64,000 bases of DNA from Paraescarpia echinospica (lineage: Eukaryota; Annelida; Polychaeta; Sabellida; Siboglinidae), in NCBI GenBank assembly GCA_020002185.1, contig CM034531.1:83822183-83886182 (forward strand). Direction: 5' to 3'. Shown piece after piece: positions 50,901-61,857 of the stretch; position 1 is the first letter of the stretch, and each line of letters opens with the position of its first letter. Under the pieces are notes generated by a model. The model was given only the letters and a program-made list of their open reading frames with translations. It was not told where the DNA came from and made no database searches. The position numbers and the translations under genes are program-made.

Positions 50901-52500
50901 TTTGTTGGTGAGACGCCTCAAAGTAGTGCGTCTGTGGGTGAGACGTCTCAGAGTGAAGTGTCTTTGAGTGACACGTCTCAGGGTGAAATGTCTGTGGGTG
51001 AGACGTCTCAGGGTGAAGTGTCTGTGGGTGAGAAGCCTCAGAGTAGTGCGTCTATGAATGATACGTCTCAGGTAGAAGTGTATGTGGGTGAGACGTCTCA
51101 GGGTGAAGTGTCTGAGGGTGAGACGCCTCAGAATATTGCGTCTGTGAGTGAGACGTCTCAGGGTGAAGTGTCTGTGGATGAGTCGTCTCACGGTGAAGTG
51201 TCTGTGGGTGAGATGCCTCAGAGTAGTGCGTCCGTGGGAAAGACGTCCCAGGGTGAAGTGTCTGTTGGTCAGACGTCTCAGAGTGAAGTGTCTGTGGGTC
51301 AAACACCTCAGAGTAGTGCGTCTGTGAGTGAGACGTCTCGGGGTGAAGTGTCTGTGGGTGAGATGTCTCAGGTTGAATTGTCTGAGGGTGAGACGTCTCA
51401 AGGTGAAATGTATGTGTGTGAGACGCCTCAGAGTAGTGCGTCTGTGGGTGAGACGTCTCAGGGTGAAGTGTCTGTGGGTGAGACGCCTCAGAGTATTGCG
51501 TCTGTGAGTGAGACGTCTCAGGGTGAAGTGTCTGTGGGTGAGACGTCTCAGGGTGAAGTGTCTGTGGGTGAGACGCCTCAGGGTAGAACGTATGTGGGTG
51601 AGACTTCTCAGGGTGAAGTGTCTGTGAGTGAGACGTCCCAGGATGAAGTGTCTGTGGGTCAGACGTCTCAGAGTGAAGTGTCTGTGGGTCAAACACCTCA
51701 GAGTAGTGCGTCTGTGAATGAGACGTCTCGGGGTGAAGTGTCTCTGGGAGAGACGTCTCAGGGTGAATTGTCTGAGGATGAGACGTCTCAGGGTGAAGTG
51801 TCTGTGGGTGAGACGCCTCAGAGTGGTGCGTCTGTGGGTGAGACGTCTCAGCATAAAGTGTATGTGGGGGAGACGCCTCAGAGTAGTGCGTCTGTGAGTG
51901 AGACGTTGTAGGTTGAAGTGTCTGTGGGTGAGACGTCTCAGGGTGAAGAGTCTGGGTGTCAGACGCCTCAGAGTAGTGAGTCTGTGAGTGAGACGTCTCA
52001 CGGTGAAGTGTATGTGGGTGAGACGCCTCAGAGTAGTGCGTCTGTGAGTGAGACGTCTCAGGGTGAAGTGTATGTGGCTGAGACGCCTCAGAGAACTGCA
52101 TCTGTGAGTGAGACCTCTCAGGGTGATGTGTCTGTGGGTGAGACGCCTCGGAGTAGTGCGTCTGTGAGTGCGTCGTCTAAGGGTGAAGTGTCTGTGGGTG
52201 AGACGTCTCAGGGTGAAGTGTCTTTGGGTGTGACGCCTCAGAGTAGTGCGTCTGTGGGAGAGACGTCTCAGTGTGAAGTGTATGTGGGTGAGACGCCTCA
52301 AAGTAGTGCGTCTCTGAGTGAGACGTCTCAGTGTGAAGTGTCTGTGGGTGAGACTCCTCAGAGTAGAGCGTCTGTGAGTGAGACGTTTCAGGGTGATGTG
52401 TCTGTGGGTGAGACGTATTAGGGTGAAGTGTCTACGGGTGAGACGCCTCGGAGTAGTGCGTCTGTGAGTGAGACGTCTCAGGGTGAAGTGTCTGTGGGTG
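44941..52500. repeat. 7,560-bp higher-order repeat, copy A (252 monomers)
   Basis: Starts at the same monomer as copy B (52,501) and matches it row by row with a few substitutions per kilobase. A rare private change, gaaggtact instead of gaagtgact near 48,168, recurs at 55,728 exactly 7,560 bp away. It contains four gttgtag or tattag bounded submodules in the same order as copy B. Confidence 0.85.
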
Positions 52501-55500
52501 AGACGCCTCAGAGTAGTGCGTCTGTGGGTGAGACGTCTCAGGGTGAAGTGTCTGTTGGTGAGACGCCTCAAAGTAGTGCGTCTGTGGGTGAGACGTCTCA
52601 AGGTGAAGTGTCTTTGAGTGACACGTCTAAGGGTGAAGTGTCTGTGGGTGAGACGTCTCAGGGTGAAGTGTCGGTGGGTGAGACGCCTCAGAGTAGTGCA
52701 TCTATGAATGATACGTCTCAGGTAGAAGTGTATGTGGGTGAGACGTCTCAGGGTGAAGTGTCTGTGGGTGAGACGCCTCAGAGTATTGCGTCTGTGAGTG
52801 AGACGTCTCAGGGTGAAGTGTCTGTGGATGAGACGTCTCAGGGTGAATTGTCTGTGGGTGAGATGCCTCAGAGTAGTGCGTCTGTGGGAGAGACGTCTCA
52901 GGGTGAAGTGCCTGTGAGTGAGACGTCCCAGGGTGAAGTGTCTGTTGGTCAGACGTCTCAGAGTGAAGTGTCTGTGGGTCAAACACCTCAGAGTAGTGCG
53001 TCTGTGAGTGAGACTTCTCGGGGTGAAGTGTCTGTGGGTGAGACGTCTCAGGTTGAATTGTCTGAGGGTGAGACGTCTCAGGGTGAAATGTCTGTGTGTG
53101 AGACGCCTCAGAGTAGTGCGTCTGTGGGTGAGACGTCTCAGGGTGAAGTGTCTGTGGGTGAGACGCCTCAGAGTATTGCGTCTGTGAGTGAGACGTCTCA
53201 GGGTGAAGTGTCTGTGGGTGAGACGTCTCAGGGTGAAGTGTCTGTGGGTGAGACGCCTCATGGTAGAACGTATGTGTGTGAGACTTCTCAGGGTGAAGTG
53301 TCTGTGAGTGAGACGTCCCAGGGTGAAGTGTCTGTGGGTCAGACGTCTCAGAGTGAAGTGTCTGTGGGTCAAACACCTCAGAGTAGTGCGTCTGTGAGTG
53401 AGACGTCTCGGGGTGAAGTGTCTCTGGGAGAGACGTCTCAGGGTGAATTGTCTGAAGATGAGACGTCTCAGGGTGAAGTGTCTGTGGGTGAGACGCCTCA
53501 GAGTGGTGCGTCTGTGGGTGAGACTTCTCAGGATAAAGTGTATGTGGGTGAGACGCCTCAGAGTAGTGCGTCTGTGAGTGAGACGTTGTAGGTTGAAGTG
53601 TCTGTGGGTGAGACGTCTCAGGGTGAAGAGTCTGGGTGTCAGACGCCTCAGAGTAGTGAGTCTGTGAGTGAGACGTCTCACGGTGAAGTGTATGTGGGTG
53701 AGACGCCTCAGAGTAGTGCGTCTGTGAGTGAGACGTCTCAGGGTGAAGTGTATGTGGCTGAGACGCCTCAGAGAACTGCATCTGTGAGTGAGACCTCTCA
53801 GGGTGATGTGTCTGTGGGTGAGACGCCTCGGAGTAGTGCGTCTGTGAGTGCGTCGTCTAAGGGTGAAGTGTCTGTGGGTGAGACGTCTCAGGGTGAAGTG
53901 TCTGTGGGTGAGACGCCTCAGGGTAGAACGTATGTGGGTGAGACTTCTCAGGGTGAAGTGTCTGTGAGTGAGACGTCCCAGGGTGAAGTGCCTGTGAGTG
54001 AGACGTCCCAGGGTGAAGTGTCTGTTGGTCAGACGTCTCAGAGTGAAGTGTCTGTGGGTCAAACACCTCAGAGTAGTGCGTCTGTGAGTGAGACTTCTCG
54101 GGGTGAAGTGTCTGTGGGTGAGACGTCTCAGGTTGAATTGTCTGAGGGTGAGACGTCTCAGGGTGAAATGTCTGTGTGTGAGACGCCTCAGAGTAGTGCG
54201 TCTGTGGGTGAGACGTCTCAGGGTGAAGTGTCTGTGGGTGAGACGCCTCAGAGTATTGCGTCTGTGAGTGAGACGTCTCAGGGTGAAGTGTCTGTGGGTG
54301 AGACGTCTCAGGGTGAAGTGTCTGTGGGTGAGACGCCTCATGGTAGAACGTATGTGTGTGAGACTTCTCAGGGTGAAGTGTCTGTGAGTGAGACATCCCA
54401 GGGTGAAGTGTCTGTGGGTCAGACGTCTCAGAGTGAAGTGTCTGTGGGTCAAACACCTCAGAGTAGTGCGTCTGCGAGTGAGACGTCTCGGGGTGAAGTG
54501 TCTCTGGGAGAGACGTCTCAGGGTGAATTGTCTGAAGATGAGACGTCTCAGGGTGAAGTGTCTGTGGGTGAGACGCCTCAGAGTGGTGCGTCTGTGGGTG
54601 AGACTTCTCAGGATAAAGTGTATGTGGGTGAGACGCCTCAGAGTAGTGCGTCTGTGAGTGAGACGTTGTAGGTTGAAGTGTCTGTGGGTGAGACGTCTCA
54701 GGGTGAAGAGTCTGGGTGTCAGACGCCTCAGAGTAGTGAGTATGTGAGTGACACGTCTCACGGTGAAGTGTATGTGGGTGAGACGCCTCAGAGTAGTGCG
54801 TCTGTGAGTGAGACGTCTCAGGGTGAAGTGTATGTAGCTGAGACGCCTCAGAGAACTGCATCTGTGAGTGAGACCTCTCAGGGTGATGTGTCTGTGGGTG
54901 AGACGCCTCGGAGTAGTGCGTCTGTGAGTGCGTCGTCTAAGGGTGAAGTGTCTGTGGGTGAGACGTCTCAGGGTGAAGTGTCTTTGGGTGTGACGCCTCA
55001 GAGTAGTGCGTCTGTGGGAGAGACGTCTCAGTGTGAAGTGTATGTGGGTGAGACGCCTCAAAGTAGTGCGTCTGTGAGTGAGACGTCTCAGGGTGAAGTG
55101 TCTGTGGGTGAGACTTCTCAGAGTAGAGCGTCTGTGAGTGAGACGTTTCAGGGTGAAGTGTCTGTGGGTGAGACGTATTAGGGTGAAGTGTCTACGGGTG
55201 AGACGCCTCGGAGTAGTGCGTCTGTGAGTGAGACGTCTCAGGATGAAGTGTCTGTGGGTGAGACGCCACAGAGTAGTGCGTCTGTGGGTGAGACGTCTCA
55301 GGGTGAAATGTATGTGGGTGAGACGACTCAGAGTAGTTCGTTTGTGAGTGAGACGTCTCAGGGTGAAATGTCTGTGGGTGAGACGTCTGACGGTGAAATG
55401 TCTGTGGGTGAAACGTCTCAGGGTGAAGTGTCTGTGGGTGAGACGTCTCAGGGTGACGTGTCTGTGGGTGAGACGCCTCAGAGTAGTGCGTCTGTGAGTG

Positions 55501-58500
55501 AGACATCTCAGGGTGAAGAGTATGTGGGTGAGACGTCTCAGGGTGAAGTGTCTGTGGGTGAGACGTCTCAGGGTGAAGTGTCTGTGGGTGAGACGTCTCA
55601 GGGTGACGTGTCTGTGGGTGAGACGCCTCAGAGTAGTGCGTCTGTGAGTGAGACGTTTCAGTTTGAAGTGTCTGTGGGTGAGACGTCTCAGAGTAGTGCG
55701 TCTGTCAGTGAGACGTCTCAGAGTGAAGGTACTGTGGGTGAGACGCCTCAGATTAGTGCGTCTATGAATGATACGTCTCAGGTTGAAGTGTCTGTGGGTG
55801 AGACGTCTCAGGGTGAAGTGTCTGTGGGTGAGACGCCTCAAAATATTGCGTCTGTGAGTGAGACGTCTCAGGTTGAAGTGTCTCTGGGTGAGACGACTCA
55901 GGGTGAAGTGTCTGTTGGTGAGACGCCTCAGAGTAGTGCGTCTGTGGGTGCGACGTCTCAGGGTGAAGTGTCTGTGAGTGAGACGTCCCAGGGTGAAGTG
56001 TCTGTGGGTCAGACGTCTCAGAGTGAAGTGTCTGTGGGTCAATTACCTCAGAGTAGTGCGTCTGTGAGTTACACGTCTCGGGGTGAAGTGTCTGTGGGTG
56101 AGACGTCTCAGGATGAATTGTATGAGGGTGAGACGTCTCAGGGTGAAGTGTCTGTGGGTGAGACTTCTCAGGGTGACGTGTATGTGGGTGAGACGCCTCA
56201 GAGTAGTGCGTCTGTGAGTGAGACATCTCAGGGTGAAGAGTCTGTGGGTGAGACTTCTCAAGGTGAAGTGTATGTGGGTGAGACGTCTCTGGGTGAAGTG
56301 TCTGTGGGTGAGACGTCTCAGTGTGACGTGTCTGTGGGTGAGACGCCTCAGAGTAGTGCGTCTGTGAGTGAGACGTCTCAGGTTGAAGTGTCTGTGGGTG
56401 AGACGTCTCAGAGTAGTGCGACTGTGAGTGAGACGTCTCAGGGTGAAGTGTCTGTGGGTGAGACGCCTCAGAGTAGAGCGTCTATGGGTGAGACGTCTCA
56501 GCGTGAAGTGTATGTGGGTGAGACGCCTCAGAGTGGTGCGTTTGTGAGTGAGACGTCTCAGGGTGAAGTGTCTGTGGGTGAGACGTCTCAGGTTGAACTG
56601 TCTGTGGGTGACACGTCTCAGGGTGAAGTGTCTGTGGGTGAGACGTCACAGGGTGAAGTGTCTGTCGGTGAGACGCCTCAGAGTAGTGCGTCTGTGAGTG
56701 AGACGTCTCAGGTTGAAGTGTCTGTATGTGACTCGTCTCAGGGTGAAGTGTCTGTGGGTGAGACGCCTCAGAGTAGTGCGTCTGTGAGTGAGACGTCTCA
56801 GGGTGAAGTGTCTGTGGGTGAGACGCCTCAGAATAGTGCGTCTCTGAGTGAGACGTCTCAGATTGAAGTGTCTGTAAGTGAGACGACTCAGAGTAGTGCG
56901 TCAGTGAGTGATACGGCTCAGGGTGAAGTGTCTGTGGGTGAGACGTCTCAGGTTAAAGTGTCTGTGGGTGAGACGACTCAGAGTAGTGCGTCTGTAAGTG
57001 AGACGTCTCAGGGTGAAGAGTCTGTGGGTGAGACGTCTCAGGGTGAAATATCTGTGGGTGAGACGTCTCAGGGTGAAATGTCTGTGGGTGAGACGTCTCA
57101 GGGTGAAGTGTCTGTGGGTGAGACGCCTGAGAGTAGAGCGTCTGTGAGTTAGACGTCTCAGGGTGAAGTGTCTGTGGATGAGACTTATTAGGGTGAAGTG
57201 TCTATGGGTGAGACGCCTCGGAGTAGTGCGTCTGTGAGTGAGACGTCTCAGGGTGAAGTGTCTGTGGGTGACACGTCTCAGGGTGAAGTGTCTGTGGGTG
57301 AGACGTCTCAGGGTGAAGTGTCTGTCGGTGAGACGCTTCAGAGTAGTGCGTCTGTGAGTGAGAAGTCTCAGGTTGAAGTGTCTCTGGGTGAGACGACTCA
57401 GGGTGAAGTGTCTGTGGGTGAGACGCCTCAGAGTAGTGCGTCTGTGGGTGCGACGTCTCAGGGTGAAGTGTCTGTGAGTGAGACGTCCCAGGGTGAAGTG
57501 TCTGTGGGTCAGACGTCTCAGGGTGAAGTGTCTGTGGGTCAATTACCTCAGAGTAGTGCGTCTGTGAGTTACACGTCTCGGGGTGAAGTGTCTGTGGGTG
57601 AGACGTCTCAGGATGAATTGTATGAGGGTGAGACGTCTCAGGGTGAAGTGTCTGTGGGTGAGACTTCTCAGGGTGACGTGTATGTGGGTGAGACGCCTCA
57701 GAGTAGTGCGTCTGTGAGTGAGACGTCTCAGGGTGAAGAGTCTGTGGGTGAGACTTCTCAAGGTGAAGTGTATGTGGGTGAGACGTTTCTGGGTGAAGTG
57801 TCTGTGGGTGAGACGTCTCAGGGTGACGTGACTGTGGGTGAGACGCCTCAGAGTAGTGTGTCTGTGAATGAGACGTCTCAGGGTGAATTGTCTGTGGGTG
57901 AGACGCTTCAGTGTAGTGCGTCTGTGAGTGAGACGTCTCAGATTGAAGTGTCTGTAAGTGAGACGACTCAGAGTAGTGCGTCTGTAAGTGATACGGCTCA
58001 GGTTGAAGTGTCTGTGGGTGAGACATCTCAGGATAAAGTGTCTGTGGGTGAGAAGACTCAGAGTAGTGCATCTGTAATTGAGACGTCTCAGGGTGAAGAG
58101 TATGTGGGTGAGACTTCTCATGGTGAAATGTCTGTGGGTGAGACGTCTCAGGGTGAAGTGTCTGTGGGTGAGACGTCTCAGAGTGACGTGTCTGTGGGTG
58201 AGACGCCTCAGAGTAGAGCGTCTGTGAGTCAGACGTCTCAGGGTGAAGAGTCTGTGGGTGAGACGTCTCAGGGTGAAGTTTATGTGGGTGAGACGTCTCA
58301 GGGTGAAGTGTCTGTGGGTGAGACGTCTCAGGGTGAAGTGTCTGTGGGTGAGACGTCTCAAGGTGAAGTGTCTGTGGGTGAGACGTCTCAGAGTAGTGCG
58401 TCTGTCAGTGAGACGTCTGAGGGTGAAGTGTATGTTGGTGAGACGCCTCAAAGTAGTGCGTCTGTGGGTGAGACGTCTCAGGGTGAAGTGTCTTTGAGTG

Positions 58501-59970
58501 ACACGTCTCAGGGTGAAATGTCTGTGGGTGAGACGTCTCAGGGTGAAGTGTCTGTGGGTAAGAAACCGCAGAGTAGTGCGTCTATGAATGATACGTCTCA
58601 GGTAGAAGTGTATGTGGGTGAGACGTCTCAGGGTGAAGTGTCTGAGGGTGAGACGCCTCAGAGTATTGCGTCTGTGAGTGAGACGTCTCAGGGTGAAGTG
58701 TCTGTGGATGAGTCGTCTCACGGTGAAGTGTCTGTGGGTGAGATGCCTCAGAGTAGTGCGTCCGTGGGAAAGACGTCCCAGGGTGAAGTGTCTGTTGGTC
58801 AGACGTCTCAGAGTGAAGTGTCTGTGGGTCAAACACCTCAGAGTAGTGCGTCTGTGAGTGAGACGTCTCGGGGTGAAGTGTCTGTGGGTGAGATGTCTCA
58901 GGTTGAATTGTCTGAGGGTGAGACGTCTCAAGGTGAAATGTATGTGTGTGAGACGCCTCAGAGTAGTGCGTCTGTGGGTGAGACGTCTCAGGGTGAAGTG
59001 TCTGTGGGTGGGACGCCTCAGAGTATTGCGTCTGTGAGTGAGACGTCTCAGGGTGAAGTGTCTGTGGGTGAGACGTCTCAGGGTGAAGTGTCTGTGGGTG
59101 AGACGCCTCAGGGTAGAACGTATGTGGGTGAGACTTCTCAGGGTGAAGTGTCTGTGAGTGAGACGTCCCAGGATGAAGTGTCTGTGGGTCAGACGTCTCA
59201 GAGTGAAGTGTCTGTGGGTCAAACACCTCAGAGTAGTGCGTCTGTGAATGAGACGTCTCGGGGTGAAGTGTCTCTGGGAGAGACGTCTCAGGGTGAATTG
59301 TCTGAGGATGAGACGTCTCAGGGTGAAGTGTCTGTGGGTGAGACGCCTCAGAGTGGTGCGTCTGTGGGTGAGACGTCTCAGCATAAAGTGTATGTGGGGG
59401 AGACGCCTCAGAGTAGTGCGTCTGTGAGTGAGACGTTGTAGGTTGAAGTGTCTGTGGGTGAGACGTCTCAGGGTGAAGAGTCTGGGTGTCAGACGCCTCA
59501 GAGTAGTGAATCTGTGAGTGAGACGTCTCACGGTGAAGTGTATGTGGGTGAGACGCCTCAGAGTAGTGCGTCTGTGAGTGAGACGTCTCAGGGTGAAGTG
59601 TATGTGGCTGAGACGCCTCAGAGAACTGCATCTGTGAGTGAGACCTCTCAGGGTGATGTGTCTGTGGGTGAGACGCCTCGGAGTAGTGCGTCTGTGAGTG
59701 CGTCGTCTAAGGGTGAAGTGTCTGTGGGTGAGACGTCTCAGGGTGAAGTGTCTTTGGGTGTGAAGCCTCAGAGTAGTGCGTCTGTGGGAGAGACGTCTCA
59801 GTGTGAAGTGTATGTGGGTGAGACGCCTCAAAGTAGTGCGTCTGTGAGTGAGACGTCTCAGGGTGAAGTGTCTGTGGGTGAGACGTATTAGGGTGAAGTG
59901 TCTACGGGTGAGACGCCTCGGAGTAGTGCGTCTGTGAGTGAGACGTCTCAGGGTGAAGTGTCTGTGGGTG
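52501..59970. repeat. 7,470-bp higher-order repeat, copy B (249 monomers)
   Basis: Tandem partner of 44,941-52,500. It is 90 bp (three monomers) shorter because of whole-monomer differences, one of them at about 56,461-56,520. A partial third copy follows from 59,971 to about 60,660, where the sequence changes to other monomer types. Confidence 0.83.
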
Positions 59971-60667
59971 AGACGCCTCAGAGTAGTGCGTCTGTGGGTG
60001 AGACGTCTCAGGGTGAAGTGTCTGTTGGTGAGACGCCTCAAAGTTGTGCGTCTGTGGGTGAGACGTCTCAGGGTGAAATGTCTTTGAGTGACACGTCTCA
60101 GGGTGAAGTGTCTGTGGGTGAGACGTCTCAGGGTGAAGTGTCTGTGGGTGAGACGCCTCAGAGTAGTGCGTCTATGAATGATACGTCTCAGGTAGAAGTG
60201 TATGTGGGTGAGACGTCTCAGGGTGAAGTGTCTGTGGGTGAGACGCCTCAGAGTATTGCGTCTGTGAGTTAGACGTCTCAGGGTGAAGTGTCTGTGGATG
60301 AGACGTCTCAGGGTGAATTGTCTGTGGGTGAGATGCCTCAGAGTAGTGCGTCTGTGGGAGAGACGTCTCAGGGTGAAGTGCCTGTGAGTGAGACGTCCCA
60401 GGGTGAAGTGTCTGTTGGTCAGACGTCTCAGAGTGAAGTGTCTGTGGGTCAAACACCTCAGAGTAGTGCGTCTGTGAGTGAGACGTCTCGGGGTGAAGTG
60501 TCTGTGGGTGAGACGTCTCAGGTTGAATTGTCTGAGGGTGAGACGTCTCAGGGTGAAATGTCTGTGTGTGAGACGCCTCAGAGTAGTGCGTCTGTGGGTG
60601 AGACGTCTCAGGATAAAGTGTCTGTGGGTGAGACGCCTCAGAGTAGTGCGTCTGTGAGTGAGACGTC
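59971..60667. repeat. Partial third copy of the 7.5-kb repeat
   Basis: Begins with the same monomers as 44,941 and 52,501 (GETPQSSASV, then GETSQGEVSV, then a tctgttggtg monomer) and follows them for roughly 600 bp. It ends where a base is lost near 60,668 and the register changes for the rest of the array. Confidence 0.65.
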
Positions 60668-61615
60668 CAGGTTGAAGTGTCTGAGGGTGATACGTCTCAG
60701 GGTGAAGTGTCTGTTGGTGAGACGCCTCAGAGTAGTGCGTCTGTGGGTGAGACGTCTCAGAGTGAAGTGTCTTTGAGTGAGACGTCTCAGGGTGAAGTGT
60801 CTGTGGGTGAGACGTCTCAGGGTGAAGTGTCTGTGGGTGAGACGCCTCAGAGTAGTGCGTCTATGAATGATACCTCTCAGGTAGAAGTGTATGTGGGTGA
60901 GACGTCTCAGGGTGAAGTGTCTGCGGGTGAGACGCCTCAGAGTATTGCGTCTGTGAGTGAGACGACTCAGTGTGAAGTGTCTGTGGGTGAGACGTCTCAG
61001 GGTGAAGTGTCTGTGGGTGAGATGCCTCAGAGTAGTGCGTCTGTGGGTGAGACGTCTCAGGGTGAAGTGCCTGTGAGTGAGACGTCCCAGGGTGAAGTGG
61101 CTGTGGGTCAGACGTCTCAGAGTGAAGTGTCTGTGGGTCAAACACCTCAGAGTAGTGCGTATGTGAGTGAGACGTCTCGGTGTGAAGTGTCTGTGGGTGA
61201 GACGTCTCAGGATGAATTGTCTTAGGGTGAGACGTCTCAGGATGAAGTGTCTGTGGGTGAGACGCCTCAGAATAGTGCGTCTATGAATGATACGTCTCAG
61301 GTTGAAGTGTCTTTGGGTGAGACGTCTCAGGGTGAAGTGTCTGTGAGTGAGACGCCTCAGAGTAGTGCGTTTGTGAGTAAGACGTCTCAGGGTGAAGTGT
61401 CTGTGGGTGAGACGTCTCAGGGTGAAGTGTCTGTGGGTCAGACGCCTCAGAGTAGTGCGTCTGTGAGTGAGACGTCTCAGGGTGAAGTGTCTGTGGGTGA
61501 GACGCCTCAGAGTAGTGCGTCTGTGAGTGAGACGTCTCAGGGTGAAGTGTATGTGAGTGAGACGTCTCAGGGTGAAGTGTCTGTTTGTCAGACGCCTCAG
61601 AGTAGTGCGTCTGTG

Positions 61616-61857
61616 AGTGAGACGTCTCAGGGTGGAGCGTCTGAGGGTGAGGCGTCTCTGGGTGGAGAGTCTGAGAGTGAGACGTCTCAGGGTGGAGCGT
61701 CTGTGTGTGAGACGTCTCAGGGTGGAGAGTCTGAGGGTGAGACGTCTCAGGGTAGAGCGTCTGTGAGTGATACGTCTCATGTTGGAGCGTCTGTGCGTAA
61801 GACGTCTCAGGGTGGTGCGCATGTGGGTGAGACGTCTCAGGGTGGAGCGTCTCAGGT
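61616..61857. repeat. Diverged array edge
   Basis: The last eight or so monomers are clearly more diverged: ggtggagcg replaces gtgaagtg, and gagggtgag replaces gtgggtgag, giving variants such as GGASEGEASL. The array ends at caggttggaacaatgacg. Diverged, unhomogenised monomers at the boundary are typical of satellite array edges. Confidence 0.8.

Larger units (their letters stand above)
27830..60667. repeat. Array sector with strict 30-bp register
   Basis: About 1,095 monomers. Twenty-two module markers (for example 29,058, 31,488, 38,628, 47,628, 55,188 and 59,898) all have the same coordinate modulo 30. The only indels I found are a compensating pair (a base lost at 29,668/29,669 and a base gained near 30,101), and the sector ends with a 1-bp loss near 60,668. 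Substitutions number in the hundreds. Confidence 0.85.
1..61857. repeat. 30-bp tandem satellite/minisatellite array (over 61.8 kb)
   Basis: A 30-bp monomer repeats from the first base to about 61,857, so the array extends beyond the left edge. In the plus direction type A reads GETSQGEVSV and type B reads GETPQSSASV or SETPQSSASV; A and B often alternate as 60-bp dimers. Type A contains the perfect palindrome TGAGACGTCTCA (AatII GACGTC core, Esp3I/BsmBI CGTCTC on both strands). The plus strand of type A is G-rich and C-poor (13 G, 4 C, 8 T, 5 A). Most variation is substitution; indels are rare and mostly confined to a few patches. Variants fall at all codon positions and many change the amino acid, with no visible excess of silent changes. 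I interpret it as satellite DNA; an origin as a coding minisatellite is possible. Confidence 0.97.

Noticed and set aside
1..61857. CRISPR array (regular ~30-bp direct repeats)
   Set aside because: Repeats are directly contiguous with no unique spacers, the variants are point changes, and the genome is eukaryotic.
1..61857. G-quadruplex array
   Set aside because: GGG runs are separated by about 12 nt and are often interrupted; loops that long make stable intramolecular quadruplexes unlikely.
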